Of a stretch of DNA of 64,000 nucleotides, positions 1 to 10,144 are shown one piece after another (within the stretch, counting starts at the first letter, position 1; every line of letters starts with the position of its first letter). The translations under genes and the position numbers were made by a program. The notes beneath the pieces were generated by a model. It made no database searches, was not told the DNA's origin, and saw nothing but the letters and a program-made list of their open reading frames with translations. The stretch is from Leptobrachium leishanense (taxonomy: Eukaryota > Chordata > Amphibia > Anura > Megophryidae): the NCBI GenBank assembly GCA_009667805.1, contig CM019067.1, forward strand, positions 64,712,637-64,776,636, written 5' to 3'.

Positions 1-780
1 CTCATGGATATGGCCCCAAAGGTCTCATGGATATGGCCCCAAAGGTCTCATGGATATGGCCCCAAAGGTCTCATGGATATGGCCCAAAGGTCTCATGGAT
101 ATGGCCCCAAAGGTCTCATGGATATGGCCCCAAAGGTCTCATGGATATGGCCCCAAAGGTCTCATGGATATGGCCCCAAAGGTCTCATGGATATGGCCCC
201 AAAGGTCTCATGGATATGGCCCCAAAGGTCTCATGGATATGGCCCCAAAGGTCTCATGGATATGGCCCCAAAGGTCTCATGGATATGGCCCCAAAGGTCT
301 CATGGATATGGCCCCAAAGGTCTCATGGATATGGCCCCAAAGGTCTCATGGATATGGCCCCAAAGGTCTCATGGATATGGCCCAAAGGTCTCATGGATAT
401 GGCCCCAAAGGTCTCATGGATATGGCCCCAAAGGTCTCATGGATATGGCCCCAAAGGTCTCATGGATATGGCCCCAAAGGTCTCATGGATATGGCCCCAA
501 AGGTCTCATGGATATGGCCCCAAAGGTCTCATGGATATGGCCCCAAAGGTCTCATGGATATGGCCCCAAAGGTCTCATGGATATGGCCCCCAGGTCTCAT
601 GGATTATGGCCCCCAGGTCTCATGGATATGGCCCCCAGGTCTCATGGATATGGCCCCCAGGTCTCATGGATTGGCCCCCAGGTCTCATGGATTGGCCCCC
701 AGGTCTCATGGATTGGCCCCCAGGTCTCATGGATTGGCCCCCAGGTCTCATGGATTGGCCCCCAGGTCTCATGGATTTAC
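1..780. repeat. Minisatellite array, 23-bp unit (GGTCTCATGGATATGGCCCCAAA type)
   Basis: A tandem array runs from the window edge. The 23-bp unit is very homogeneous up to about 585. The rest uses shorter variants of 20-23 bp in which CCCCAAAG becomes CCCCCAG and GATATGG becomes GATTGG. Twenty-three is not a multiple of three, so all plus-strand frames stay open and give spurious repetitive proteins. A diverged array of the same core (GTCTCATGGATAATGCCCCCA) lies inside a hAT-like element at 20121-20834. This array is therefore probably also internal to a transposon whose left end lies outside the window. Confidence 0.95.
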
Positions 781-794
781 CCCCAGCTCGAACG

Positions 795-1084
795 CTGGGG
801 AAGCTGGACGTGTGCATGAAAAGCACGCGGCCAGCGTTCCCCTCCGGCGCGCCAAATACTCACCCTTCCTGAAGTTCCGGTCTCTGGGCAGTGATACGGT
901 CACGTGGCCGCCGGGCGCTCCTGTGACGCGGCCTCTCGGCTGGAGGCAGCGTCACAGATGCGCCCGGCGGCCACGTGACCGCATCACTGCCCAGAGACCG
1001 GAACTTCAGGAAGGGTGAGTATTTGGCGCGCCGGAGGGGGAACGCTGGCCGCGTGCTTTTCATGCACGCGGCCAGCTTCCCCAG
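795..1084. repeat. Large near-perfect palindrome (290 bp)
   Basis: The left arm (795-925) reads as the reverse complement of the right arm (955-1084), with the centre near 937 itself complementary (CTGTGACGC against GCGTCACAG). The arms hold AscI-like GGCGCGCC sites and a CACGTG E-box on each side. Only a few mismatches are visible, for example GACGTGTG against GCCGCGTG. The DNA could form a cruciform or, if transcribed, a long hairpin RNA. It follows directly on the minisatellite, the same order seen at 20121-20984. Confidence 0.9.
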
Positions 1085-1223
1085 CCCCGCGGATACCGGC
1101 AAGAAGGCCCAGCGCCGGCTTCCGGTATCGGCGGGATGTATCGGGCCGTTTGCACGAGTAACAAGTACTCGTGCAAACGGCAATATCGGCACCGATACTA
1201 GTATCGGTATCGGTGCATCCCTA
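1085..1223. mobile_element. Right end of a hAT-like non-autonomous element (partial)
   Basis: A chain of small inverted repeats ends in CGGTGCATCCCTA, which read in reverse is a TAGGGATGCACCG terminus of the kind found on vertebrate hAT elements. An almost perfect hairpin lies at 1147-1181 (CCGTTTGCACGAG against CTCGTGCAAACGG), followed by CGATACTAGTATCGG-type repeats. The matching left end is not in the window, so the 8-bp duplication cannot be tested. Together with the upstream array and palindrome this may be one element whose start is cut off. Confidence 0.5.
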
Positions 1224-1380
1224 ATTCCAAGGCCATCTATTGGATTGCAAAAATTATGGGAATTGTAGGCATCATGTCTGGGGATATCAAAGACAAGACC
1301 AACAGGAAAATACGAACCTCAGGGCAAGATTAGACGCAAGAGCCGCACCATGAGGACACACAGGCCTGTCTAAAACTAAA

Positions 1381-1933
1381 GCCGGCCCAACGGGAGGGGA
1401 AGCCGGCGCGGCCCGGGCCCAACGGGAGGGGAAGCCGGCGCGGCCCGGGCCCAACGGGAGGGGAAGCCGGCGCGGCCCGGGCCCAACGGGAGGGGAAGCC
1501 GGCGCGGCCCGGGCCCAACAGGAGGGGAAGCCGGCGCGGCCCGGCCCAACAGGAGGGGAAGCCGGCGCGGCCCGGGCCCAACAGGAGGGGAAGCCGGCGC
1601 GGCCCGGGCCCAACAGGAGGGGAAGCCGGCGCGGCCCGGGCCCAACAGGAGGGGAAGCCGGCGCGGCCCGGGCCCAACAGGAGGGGAAGCCGGCGCGGCC
1701 CGGGCCCAACAGGAGGGGAAGCCGGCGCGGCCCGGGCCCAACAGGAGGGGAAGCCGGCGCGGCCCGGGCCCAACAGGAGGGGAAGCCGGCGCGGCCCGGG
1801 CCCAACAGGAGGGGAAGCCGGCGCGGCCCGGGCCCAACAGGAGGGGAAGCCGGCGCGGCCCGGGCCCAACAGGAGGAGAAGCCGGCGCGGCCCGGGCCCA
1901 ACAGGAGGAGAAGCCGGCGCGGCCCGGGCCCAA
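1381..1933. repeat. GC-rich 32-bp minisatellite (GCCGGCGCGGCCCGGGCCCA type)
   Basis: About 17 copies of a 32-bp unit with very high CpG content. One copy near 1532 has lost a few bases. Variants are ordered along the array: the first units carry CGGGAGGGG, the central block CAGGAGGGG, and the last two CAGGAGGAG. Minus-strand open frames through it (GPGRAGFPS-type repeats) are by-products of the period and composition, not genes. Confidence 0.95.
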
Positions 1934-2081
1934 CAACGCCTGCTACATCATGGAATGCCAGAAAGACATGCATTAGAGCAGATAAAAAGGAACCCTGGCA
2001 CATCAGCCAAATCCAGACATACTCAACAACGAGGAGGAGGAAGGGGAACCAATAGGAAGCTTATATACAGTATAGAGGGTG

Positions 2082-2083
<2 letters not shown>

Positions 2084-2109
<26 letters not shown>
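2084..2109. repeat. (TA)n microsatellite
   Basis: Thirteen uninterrupted AT dinucleotides, preceded by a short TATATACAGTATA run. It lies in otherwise unremarkable sequence between two minisatellites. Confidence 0.95.
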
Positions 2110-2112
<3 letters not shown>

Positions 2113-2219
2113 AGCGATAGGAACCAGAGGAGACAACTCAAGGACAAAGCCAGTGTTTGTGCAGCACGCGCGTGTAACCCATAGAAAATAAGTGGAAACT
2201 AATGAGGGCTAAAAAAAGA

Positions 2220-2390
2220 TAGGGGGAACCCCATGTAACCGCACACACCGCACACAGGGGACACGAAGCAGGGGGAACCCCACGTAAAGGCTCACGGGGA
2301 CACACAAGGCAGGGGGAACCCCATGTAAAGTCTCACGAGGCAGGGGGAACACCACGTAAGGGCTCGCTGGGGGGGACACGCGGCTCAGCA
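2220..2390. repeat. Short tandem repeat of about 50 bp (AGGGGGAACCCCA core)
   Basis: Four imperfect copies each begin GGCAGGGGGAACCCC or a close variant and end in CACGTAAAGGCTCACGGGGACAC-like sequence. Spacing is about 20-50 bp. No coding signal is seen. Confidence 0.75.
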
Positions 2391-2602
2391 ATGACAGAGC
2401 GCTGTGCGGTAATCACAAAAATAAGAAAAGCAAAACACTGACGTGGTGATGAGTTACAACTGAATGTGTCTGCAGGACACTGCGTGTAGCAATGGATCCC
2501 CAACCCAGCATCCAGTCCCCGGAGAGGTGAAAAACAGCACCACAGTGAAGGGGCCAGGCTGCAGAGCGTCATGAGGGTGCGGAAATAGGATCACAGGGAG
2601 GA

Positions 2603-5600
2603 TTGGTGGGGGGGGGGGGGTTGTTGGGGGTGCAGAGCATCCCGGCGGGGGAAGGATTGGGGGTGCAGAGCATCCCGGCTGGGGAAGGATTGGGGGTGCA
2701 GAGCATCCCGGCTGGGGAAGGATTGGGGGTGCAGAGCATCCCGGCTGGGGAAGGATTGGGGGTGCAGAGCATCCCGGCTGGGGAAGGATTGGGGGTGCAG
2801 AGCATCCGGCTGGGGAAGGATTGGGGGTGCAGAGCATCCCGGCGGGGGAAGGATTGGGGGTGCAGAGCATCCCGGCGGGGGAAGGATTGGGGTGCAGAGC
2901 ATCCCGGCGGGGGAAGGATTGGGGGTGCAGAGGCATCCCGGCTGGGGAAGGATTGGGGGTGCAGAGCATCCCGGCGGGGAAGGATTGGGGGTGCAGAGCA
3001 TCCCGGCGGGGAAGGATGGGGGTGCAGAGAGCATCCCGGCGGGGGAAGGATTGGGGTGCAGAGCATCCCGGCTGGGGAAGGATTGGGGGTGCAGAGCATC
3101 CCGGGGGGGAAGGATTGGGGTGCAGAGCATCCCGGCGGGGGAAGGATTGGGGGTGCAGAGCATCCCGGCGGGGAAGGATTGGGGGTGCAGAGCATCCCGG
3201 GGGGGGAATTGGGGTGCAGAGCATCCCGGGGGGGGAATTGGGGTGCAGAGCATCCCGGGGGGGGAATTGGGGTGCAGAGCATCCCGGGGGGGGGATTGGG
3301 GGTGCAGAGCATCCCGGGGGAAGAATTGGGGTGCAGAGCATCCCGGCGGGGGAGGATTGGGGGTGCAGAGCATCCCGGGGGGGGTTTGGGGTGCAGAGCA
3401 TCCCAGGGGGGATTGGGGGTGCAGAGCATCCCGGGGGGGGAGAATTGGGGTGCAGAGCATCCCGGGGGGGAGAATTGGGGTGCAGAGCATCCCGGGGGGG
3501 AAGAATTGGGGGTGCAGAGCATCCCAGGGGGAAGGTTGGGGGGTGCAGAGCATCCCGGCTGGGGAAGGATTGGGGGTGCAGAGCATCCCGGCGGGGGAAG
3601 GATTGGGGGTGCAGAGCATCCGGCTGGGGGAGGATTGGGGTGCAGAGCATCCCGGGGGAAGGGAATTGGGGGTGCAGAGCATCCGGCGGGGGAAGGATTG
3701 GGGGTGCAGAGCATCCCGGCGGGGGAAGGATTGGGGGTGCAGAGCATCCCGGCGGGGGAAGGATTGGGGGTGCAGAGCATCCCGGCGGGGGAAGGATTGG
3801 GGGTGCAGAGCATCCCGGCGGGGGAAGGATTGGGGGTGCAGAGCACCCTGGTGGGGGAAGGATTGGGGGTGCAGAGCATCCGGCGGGGGAAGGAATTGGG
3901 GGTGCAGAGCATCCCAGGGGGGGGAATTGGGGGTGCAGAGCATCCCGGCGGGAGGATTGGGGATTATGGGGTGCAGAGCATTTCCCGGCTGGGGAGAAGG
4001 ATTGGGGTGCAGAGCATCCAGGGGGGGGAATTGGGGTGCAGAGCATCCCAGGGGGGGGGAATGGGGTTGCAGAGCATCCCAGGGGGGGAATTGGGGTGCA
4101 GAGCATCCCAGGGGGGGAATTGGGGGTGCAGAGCATCCCAGGGGGGGGAATTGGGGTGCAGAGCATCCCAGGGGGGGGAATTGGGGTGCAGAGCATCCCA
4201 GGGGGGGGGAATTGGGGTGCAGAGCATCCCAGGGGGGGGGAATTGGGGGTGCAGAGCATCCCAGGGGGGGGATTGGGGGTGCAGAGCATCCCAGCGGGGG
4301 GGAATTGGGGTGCAGAGCACCCAGGGGGGGGGAATGGGGTGCAGAGCATCCCGGGGGGGGGAAATTGGGGTGCAGAGCATCCCAGGGGGGGGATTGGGGG
4401 TGCAGAGCATCCCAGCGGGGGGGAATTGGGGGTGCAGAGCATCCCAGGGGGGGGATTGGGGGTGCAGAGCATCCCAGGGGGGGGGAATTGGGGTGCAGAG
4501 CATCCAGGGGGGATTGGGGGTGCAGAGCATCCCAGGGGGGGGAATTGGGGTGCAGAGCATCCCAGGGGGGGGGAATTGGGGTGCAGAGCATCCCAGGGGG
4601 GGGGAATTGGGGTGCAGAGCATCCCAGGGGGGGGAATTGGGGTGCAGAGCATCCCAGGGGGGGGGAATTGGGGTGCAGAGCATCCCAGGGGGGGGAATTG
4701 GGGTGCAGAGCATCCAGCGGGGGGGAATTGGGGTGCAGAGCATCCCAGCGGGGGGGAATTGGGGTGCAGAGCATCCAGGGGGGGGAATTGGGGTGCAGAG
4801 CATCCCAGGGGGGGGATTGGGGGTGCAGAGCATCCCAGGGGGGGAATTGGGGTGCAGAGAGCATCCCAGGGGGGGAATTGGGGGTGCAGAGCATCCCAGG
4901 GGGGGAATTGGGGTGCAGAGCATCCCAGGGGGGGGAATTGGGGTGCAGAGCATCCAGGGGGGGGAATTGGGGTGCAGAGCATCCCGGGGGGGGAGGATTG
5001 GGGTGCAGAGCATCCCGGGGGGGGAATGGGGTGCAGAGGCATCCCGGGGGGGGAATTGGGGTGCAGAGCATCCCAGGGGGGGAATTGGGGTGCAGAGCAT
5101 CCAGGGGGGGGAATTGGGGGTGCAGAGCATCCCAGGGGGGGAATTGGGGTGCAGAGCATCCCAGGGGGGGAATTGGGGTGCAGAGCATCCCAGGGGGGGG
5201 AATTGGGTGCAGAGCATCCCAGGGGGGAATTGGGGTGCAGAGCATCCCAGGGGGGGGAATTGGGGTGCAGAGCATCCCAGGGGGGAATTGGGGTGCAGAG
5301 CATCCCAGGGGGGGGAATTGGGGTGCAGAGCATCCCAGGGGGGGGAATTGGGGTGCAGAGCATCCCAGGGGGGGAATTGGGGTGCAGAGCATCCCGGGGG
5401 GGGGATTGGGGGTGCAGAGCATCCCAGGGGGGGGAATTGGGGGTGCAGAGCATCCCAGGGGGGGAATTGGGGTGCAGAGCATCCCGGGGGGGGGGTCGGG
5501 GGTGCAGAGCATCCCGGGGGGGTTGGGGGTGCAGAGCATCCCGGGGGGGGTCGGGGTGCAGAGCATCCCGGGGGGGGATCGGGGGTGCAGAGCATCCCGG

Positions 5601-5856
5601 GGGGGGATCGGGGTGCAGAGCATCCCGGGGGGGGATCGCGGGTGCAGAGCATCCCAGGGGGATGGGGGTGCAGAGCATCCCGGGGGAGGGGTTGTGGGGT
5701 GCAGAGCATCCCGGGGGAGGGGTTGAGGGGTGCAGAGCATCCCGGGGAGGGTTGATGGGGTGCAGAGCATCCCGGGGGAGGGGTTGGGGGGTGCAGAGCA
5801 TCCCGGGGCGGGTTGGGGGTGCAGAGCATCCCGGGGGGGTTGGGGGGGTGCAGAGC
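2603..5856. repeat. G-rich minisatellite, about 100 copies of a 29-34 bp unit
   Basis: The unit is GGGGTGCAGAGCATCCC followed by a variable G-run and GGAATT or GGAAGGATT. Length differences come mainly from the G-runs (4-11 G). Blocks are homogenised: CGGCTGGGG/CGGCGGGGG forms dominate on the left, CAGGGGGGG forms from about 4020 to 5460, and GGTCGGG/GATCGGG forms at the right. The repeated G-tracts on the plus strand give strong G-quadruplex potential. The very long open frames on both strands (more than 1000 codons) are periodicity artefacts. Confidence 0.97.
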
Positions 5857-5869
5857 CACAGAAAATGTC

Positions 5870-6150
5870 ACGGTAGCAGAGCATGGCGGGGTCCGGTTGT
5901 ACATTAGGCCCGGCGCCTCCTGGCGGTCTTACCGGGGCGTCCCTCCGGGCCGCGTATCGCTGCTCCCCGGCTCCTCTCTTCCTCACACTCCGGCCGCTAG
6001 TTGCGCCTCGGCGGCCATCATAGGGAGCCGCTCCTAGCCCCGCCTCCAGACACGTCACCCAGCCTCCTGCGTGTGACGTCACCTGCGCATGACCGGTGTG
6101 GGCGTGACCGCACGGTCAGCCGTGACGTCTCACCTCTTGCCCGCTGGATG
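5870..6150. promoter_or_regulatory. CpG-rich promoter-like stretch with a CRE
   Basis: CpG density rises sharply here compared with the AT-rich sequence that follows at 6160. A perfect CRE palindrome TGACGTCA sits at 6074-6081, and further TGACG half sites lie near 6120. The composition resembles a vertebrate CpG-island promoter, but no exon with a supported reading frame was found on either side. It could also be the CpG-rich edge of a repeat. Function is inferred from composition and motifs only. Confidence 0.4.
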
Positions 6151-6300
6151 TGATAGATTCCATTAATTAACCTTTAACTTAAAAAATTAAATATAAAATG
6201 ACGCACGGACCTCGCGTTAAAGTGCCGTCTGTTCGTTCAGGCGCGATAAAAGTACCGAGACTTCCTCACAAAGGGAATATGCAAGCTCAGCGCCTTTAGA

Positions 6301-6319
6301 ACTACAACTCCCGTGATGC
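6301..6319 (+). promoter_or_regulatory. ZNF143/SBS-like motif
   Basis: ACTACAACTCCCGTGATGC matches the vertebrate SBS consensus (ACTACAAYTCCCAGNATGC) at most positions. It lies about 150 bp from the CpG-rich stretch, where such a site would be expected in a promoter. The same string is also common inside vertebrate repeats, so this is a motif match only. Confidence 0.4.
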
Positions 6320-6598
6320 TTTGACAAGCTGTTAGTGTTGCATCATGGAATTAGTAGTTCTGTAGCCATGGTTCTGTAGGCTATTTTCGTATATTCCATG
6401 GGCTGGATTCCAGAGGAGACTTAAAGGGATAAAAAGAAACACCAACTCTCCCTCACCCCCTCTTTTTTTTCCCCCTTAAAAACAGGGCAGAGGGTGCTGC
6501 CAGCCTCGGACCAATTATTTGTTTCTACTTTATTTTTTATGTATGGAGACAATACTTCACTTTTCTCCCTCAGCATATACCGATCATCCGTCAGTTAA

Positions 6599-7026
6599 GG
6601 CTAGGGTCAGACGAACGCAGTGTGAACGCGCATGCAGCCGCACTTAATCACGGCCGTAGTAGCAGCAAATGACGGGCAATGGCGGGCAATATACGAAGTA
6701 CGTCCGCACGAAAGTCCGGCCGTGCAACGCAAGTGGAATTTGAACGCATTTTTTTGAGAACGCTGAACCGCTAGTACTGACGTACTGAGTGCGCTGCGGC
6801 CGCATAGCGGCGTGTTTGCCTGATTAGGAGACGTCAGACGCTGCTAATGTCCAGCCTACATAACGTCCAGACGCAAAAAGAGTTTTATTGACGATCCGTA
6901 CAAAATCACGGACGAAAATGCGCATCGTATGACCGCTATCGCGTATTCCGTGAAAAAATACGTCCATTCGTTCAAACGCACTATTTCACGGACAACAACG
7001 AAAACTGCGTTCGTCTGACCCTAGCC
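6599..7026. mobile_element. MITE, GGCTAGGGTCAGAC family (PIF/Harbinger-like?), copy 1
   Basis: Terminal inverted repeats begin GGCTAGGGTCAGACGAACGC and close with the reverse complement. Internal halves are partly complementary. Flanks are TAA on the left and TTA on the right, so the duplication is ambiguous. Three further copies lie in the window at 7718, 31454 and 50608. The family assignment rests on the GG-starting TIR and TWA-type flanks; a TTAA-targeting superfamily is an alternative. Confidence 0.8.
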
Positions 7027-7717
7027 TTAGGGTCTTCTTAATCTGGAAGTCCCTGCAGCTTTACTGCAGCTTGCATGGTGTAGAATCTGGAAATTGCACA
7101 TTGCTCGGGACTGGCACGCTTTATGTATGCAAGTTCCGTAACGCCTGCGCAGAACGATGGAGTAGAGCAGTGTGCACATGCGCACACAAAAAAGTTATCA
7201 AATTGAATATTGCGTATATGCGCGCACATACACTTGTATACGCAATGTTCAATATAATCCCTGGCCCGTGGTTGAGTGTGGCTCGGGGTTAAATTTCAGT
7301 GCTGAAAGCGGTAACCTGAGCCACACTCGGGCTGCTGCTGGATGCATTACCTGTCCCTGCGCTCCCTCGCTGGACCCCGCTGTCTCCTCCAGCAAACGCA
7401 GCATTTTACTTCCTGGTTTCTTCTCGCGAATATGTTATTCCCTGATGAAGTCCTTGCAGGACAAAACGCTTTGGAATACTTCAAATTAATTACAATAAAT
7501 TAATTACAATAAATCTACTTTTTACGCTCACGTCATTTTTTTTGTCCATTCAGAGCTTGCATCCTGCGCCCTGAGAGATCCAGAGAGACCGGTGGTCACG
7601 TGGAGTGAATTGTGATGTGCCTGCTATACTCCTACATTATTTGAGTGAGGTCCTAGGGGGCCTGTTTATTTCATTAGTGCTTAAATACTGCACAATTATG
7701 GTCTTATTTCTTTCTTA
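7027..7717. other. Spacer between two MITE copies
   Basis: No gene is visible. The sequence contains an inverted repeat around 7208-7243 (GCGTATATGCGCGC and GTATACGC), a CCACACTC/GAGTGTGG pair near 7270-7330, and a short direct duplication (AATTAATTACAATAAAT) at about 7485-7516. It looks like old repeat sequence. Confidence 0.5.
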
Positions 7718-8144
7718 GGCTAGGGTCAAACAAAAGCATTTTTACACGCGAACGTAAAAAAGTGCGTCCGAACGCATTGATGTATTTTTTCACGGAATAT
7801 GCAAAAACGGTCATACGATGCGCATGTTCGTGCGTGATGTTTTACGAATCCAAACCAGGAAACTTTTTGCGTCTGGACGTTATGTTGGCCGGACACGAGC
7901 AGGGTCTGACGTCTCCAAATCACACACACACATTGCTAGCGGGCGCAGCGCACTCTGTACGTCCGTACTAGCGGTTCTGCGTTTCTCGAAAAAATGCGTT
8001 CATTTTCCACTTGCGTTGGGCAGCCGGACTTTCGTGCGACCGTACTTCATATATTGGCTGTCATTGACCGTCATTTGCTGCTAGTGCGGCCGTGATTAAG
8101 TGCGCCAGAACGCACGTTAAAAATGCGCTGGTCTGACCCCAGCC
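7718..8144. mobile_element. MITE, GGCTAGGGTC family, copy 2
   Basis: Starts GGCTAGGGTCAAAC and ends GTCTGACCCCAGCC, flanked on both sides by TTA. The interior matches copy 1 read in the opposite direction: TATGTTGGCCGGACACGAGC and TCATTTGCTGCTAGTGCGGC appear as reverse complements of copy 1 motifs. A simple TTA target duplication supports a PIF/Harbinger-type origin. Confidence 0.8.
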
Positions 8145-8274
8145 TTAGATCCACCCCATCCTTTAATATCCCATAATTAATGACAGGAATTTAGTTCACA
8201 AAATATAGCCATATCTTGCTCAAGCCTGTCACAGCATCAATGTATCCCATCGATGACAGGTCCTGTGCTAAACA

Positions 8275-8760
8275 CCTAGGGCTAGATTACATACTGAAAG
8301 CTAACTGAAACGTTTGGATATGTAAGCGTTAATGCAAGGTTAAGCTACAGTTGCAAGTATTTATAAAGCGCCAACAAGTTCCGTAGCGCTGTGCAATGGG
8401 AGAGACCGAATAACTAATATGCATACATGTTACACACACACAGAACAGCGCTGCGGAATATGCTGGCGCTTTATAAATAAATAATAATAACAGTAGGAGA
8501 GAGGAGGTAAGTGACTTTAACGCATGCCCCCCCCCCATATTACATCCCAACGCCAAACCTGTTAAAAATATGTTAGCATATTAGTGATTACGCTAGCTTG
8601 CGCGAGCTTACTGTACTTTGCGCACCCTGTATTTAACAAGTGGAGCGCAATCAATAACTAGCATTAGGATAAGTAAGGTATTACAAAGTCCTAATGCTAA
8701 TTACAGCACCGATGGGCTAAACAAACTTAAAGCAAGTCCTAAAAGCTGGTGCTAAATGAT
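8275..8760. mobile_element. Degenerate foldback element, interrupted by L2 tails
   Basis: Sequence with recurring TATTACA, GCTAATGC and TTAACGC motifs in both orientations, for example TAGCATTAGGATAAG followed by AGTCCTAATGCTAATT at 8659-8702. Similar arrangements occur at 40795-41520 and 45640-45940. A pair of opposed L2 3' ends lies inside at 8355-8495. Exact termini cannot be fixed by eye. Confidence 0.5.
8355..8495. mobile_element. Two head-to-head L2-type LINE 3' ends
   Basis: The left part (8355-8400) reads on the minus strand as the L2 3' end (GCGCTACGGAACTTGTTGGC followed by a TTTATAAAT tail). The right part (8445-8495) reads on the plus strand as CAGCGCTGCGGAATATGCTG, then GCGCTTTATAAATAA and an ATAATAATA tail. 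The plus copy matches the 3' end of the L2 at 13315-13363 almost exactly. Confidence 0.75.
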
Positions 8761-9685
8761 TATGGTTTTGCCAGACAGAATCTTCCAGCGGCACATAGCA
8801 ATTCAAGGAAAAAGAGAAACTGCGATGGTACACCTTTAACAGGGAGGGGTGCTTGCCTGGAGGGTTGTCAGCCCTCTTCATGTACCATACAGCAACCAGA
8901 AGGATAGCACTCTTCCATTCCCAAGCATAATGGGTGGGCACTTCTCAAGACCATTGAACACAACATACAAAGGGGGGAGCACTCCATTACACATGTGGTC
9001 ATTAGATGTTTAGATTAGGACCTAATGGATTACAGGAGAGGGCAGTGTCCTCTGGTTCCGTAGTGTTGTTCTTTCATAGATCGGCTTGGCATTTGCTCAG
9101 TTTGCCCAAGGACTAGGGATGAGCCGAACACCCCTGTGTTTGGTTCGCATTCGAACTCAAACAATTTCAAAAGTTCGAGTTCGGACGCGAACACGATCCG
9201 AACTAAATGCAAGTCAATAGGACCCGAACGTTCGATTTTTAGAGTGCCCTCCAAGAGGGCATATATGCTAGATATTTGCCATAAAAGGTGTAAGGGGGTC
9301 CGGTAGTGCTGTGGGGGACAGGAAACGAGGACAAAAAGTTAAAAAAAGTTTTTAAAGGAACAGTGAGTTTTCCATGAAATAAAGGTTAAGAATAAAAACG
9401 AAAAATTCCTTCAAATATCGTGCCTAGGAGTTCCCCATAACCTGCCCCGTGAAGTGGCGGATTTCTAGGCTGTATAGAAACATTTAAAAACAAAAAAATG
9501 ACATTTCAAATGGCGGTAAATGGTTTTCCTTTAATCTATTCATAAACAACTGCTTGGGGTGGCAGCCTGTATGAAAAGAGGAGACGTTTTAGGACACACA
9601 GAACAAGTTTAGTGATTTTTTTGGCTAAATTATGGTGAAACTTATGCAGGCTTTGGATGAAAGTAACAATAGGTGCTTTAAAATT

Positions 9686-10143
9686 GGGCCTTTAGTGTCG
9701 GCAACAGTGCCTTCACACCGTAACCCCTCTTTGGTATTGTGGAAGAGTGCAAGGTTGGACCCTGCAGTCAAATATTAAAATGATATGAATCTGGTACAGG
9801 CGTCAGTGCACCAAAATATTTTGCCTTTGGTGGCAGCAAGTGCCTTCACACCGTAAGTAACCCCTCCATGGTATTGTGGAAGAGTGCAGGGTTGGACCCT
9901 GCGGTCAAATATTAAAATGATATGAATCTGGTATAGGCGTCAGTGGCAGTGCACCCAAATATTTTACCTTTGGTGGCAGCAAGTGCCTTCACACTGTAAC
10001 CCCTCTGTGGTATTGAGGAAGAGTGCAGTGGTGGACCCTGCGGTCCAATATTAAAATGATATGAATCTGGTACAGGCGTCAGTGGCAGTGCACCCAAATA
10101 TTGTGCCTTTAATGGCAGCAAGTGCCTTCACACCGTAAGTAAC
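9686..10143. repeat. Tandem repeat, 138-140 bp unit, internal to the 9114 element
   Basis: Each unit carries GGCAGCAAGTGCCTTCACAC, GGTATTGTGGAAGAGTGCAG, GGTTGGACCCTGCGGTC and AATATTAAAATGATATGAAT in order. Three to four units lie here. Further parts of the same array resume at 13364-13453 (after the L2) and at 29854-30085 (after the PLE), which shows those elements landed inside it. Confidence 0.9.
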
Positions 10144-10144
10144 C

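Noticed and set aside
1..780. Possible CRISPR-like array (regular 23-bp repeats)
   Set aside because: There are no unique spacers; units are contiguous, in a eukaryotic genome, and vary gradually.
1287..2003. Minus-strand 238-codon frame with GPGRAGFPS repeats
   Set aside because: A product of the 32-bp minisatellite; no conserved flanks.
2454..6082. Open frames of more than 900-1100 codons on both strands
   Set aside because: They follow the unit period of a minisatellite, have no start context, domain or codon bias, and exist in several frames at once.
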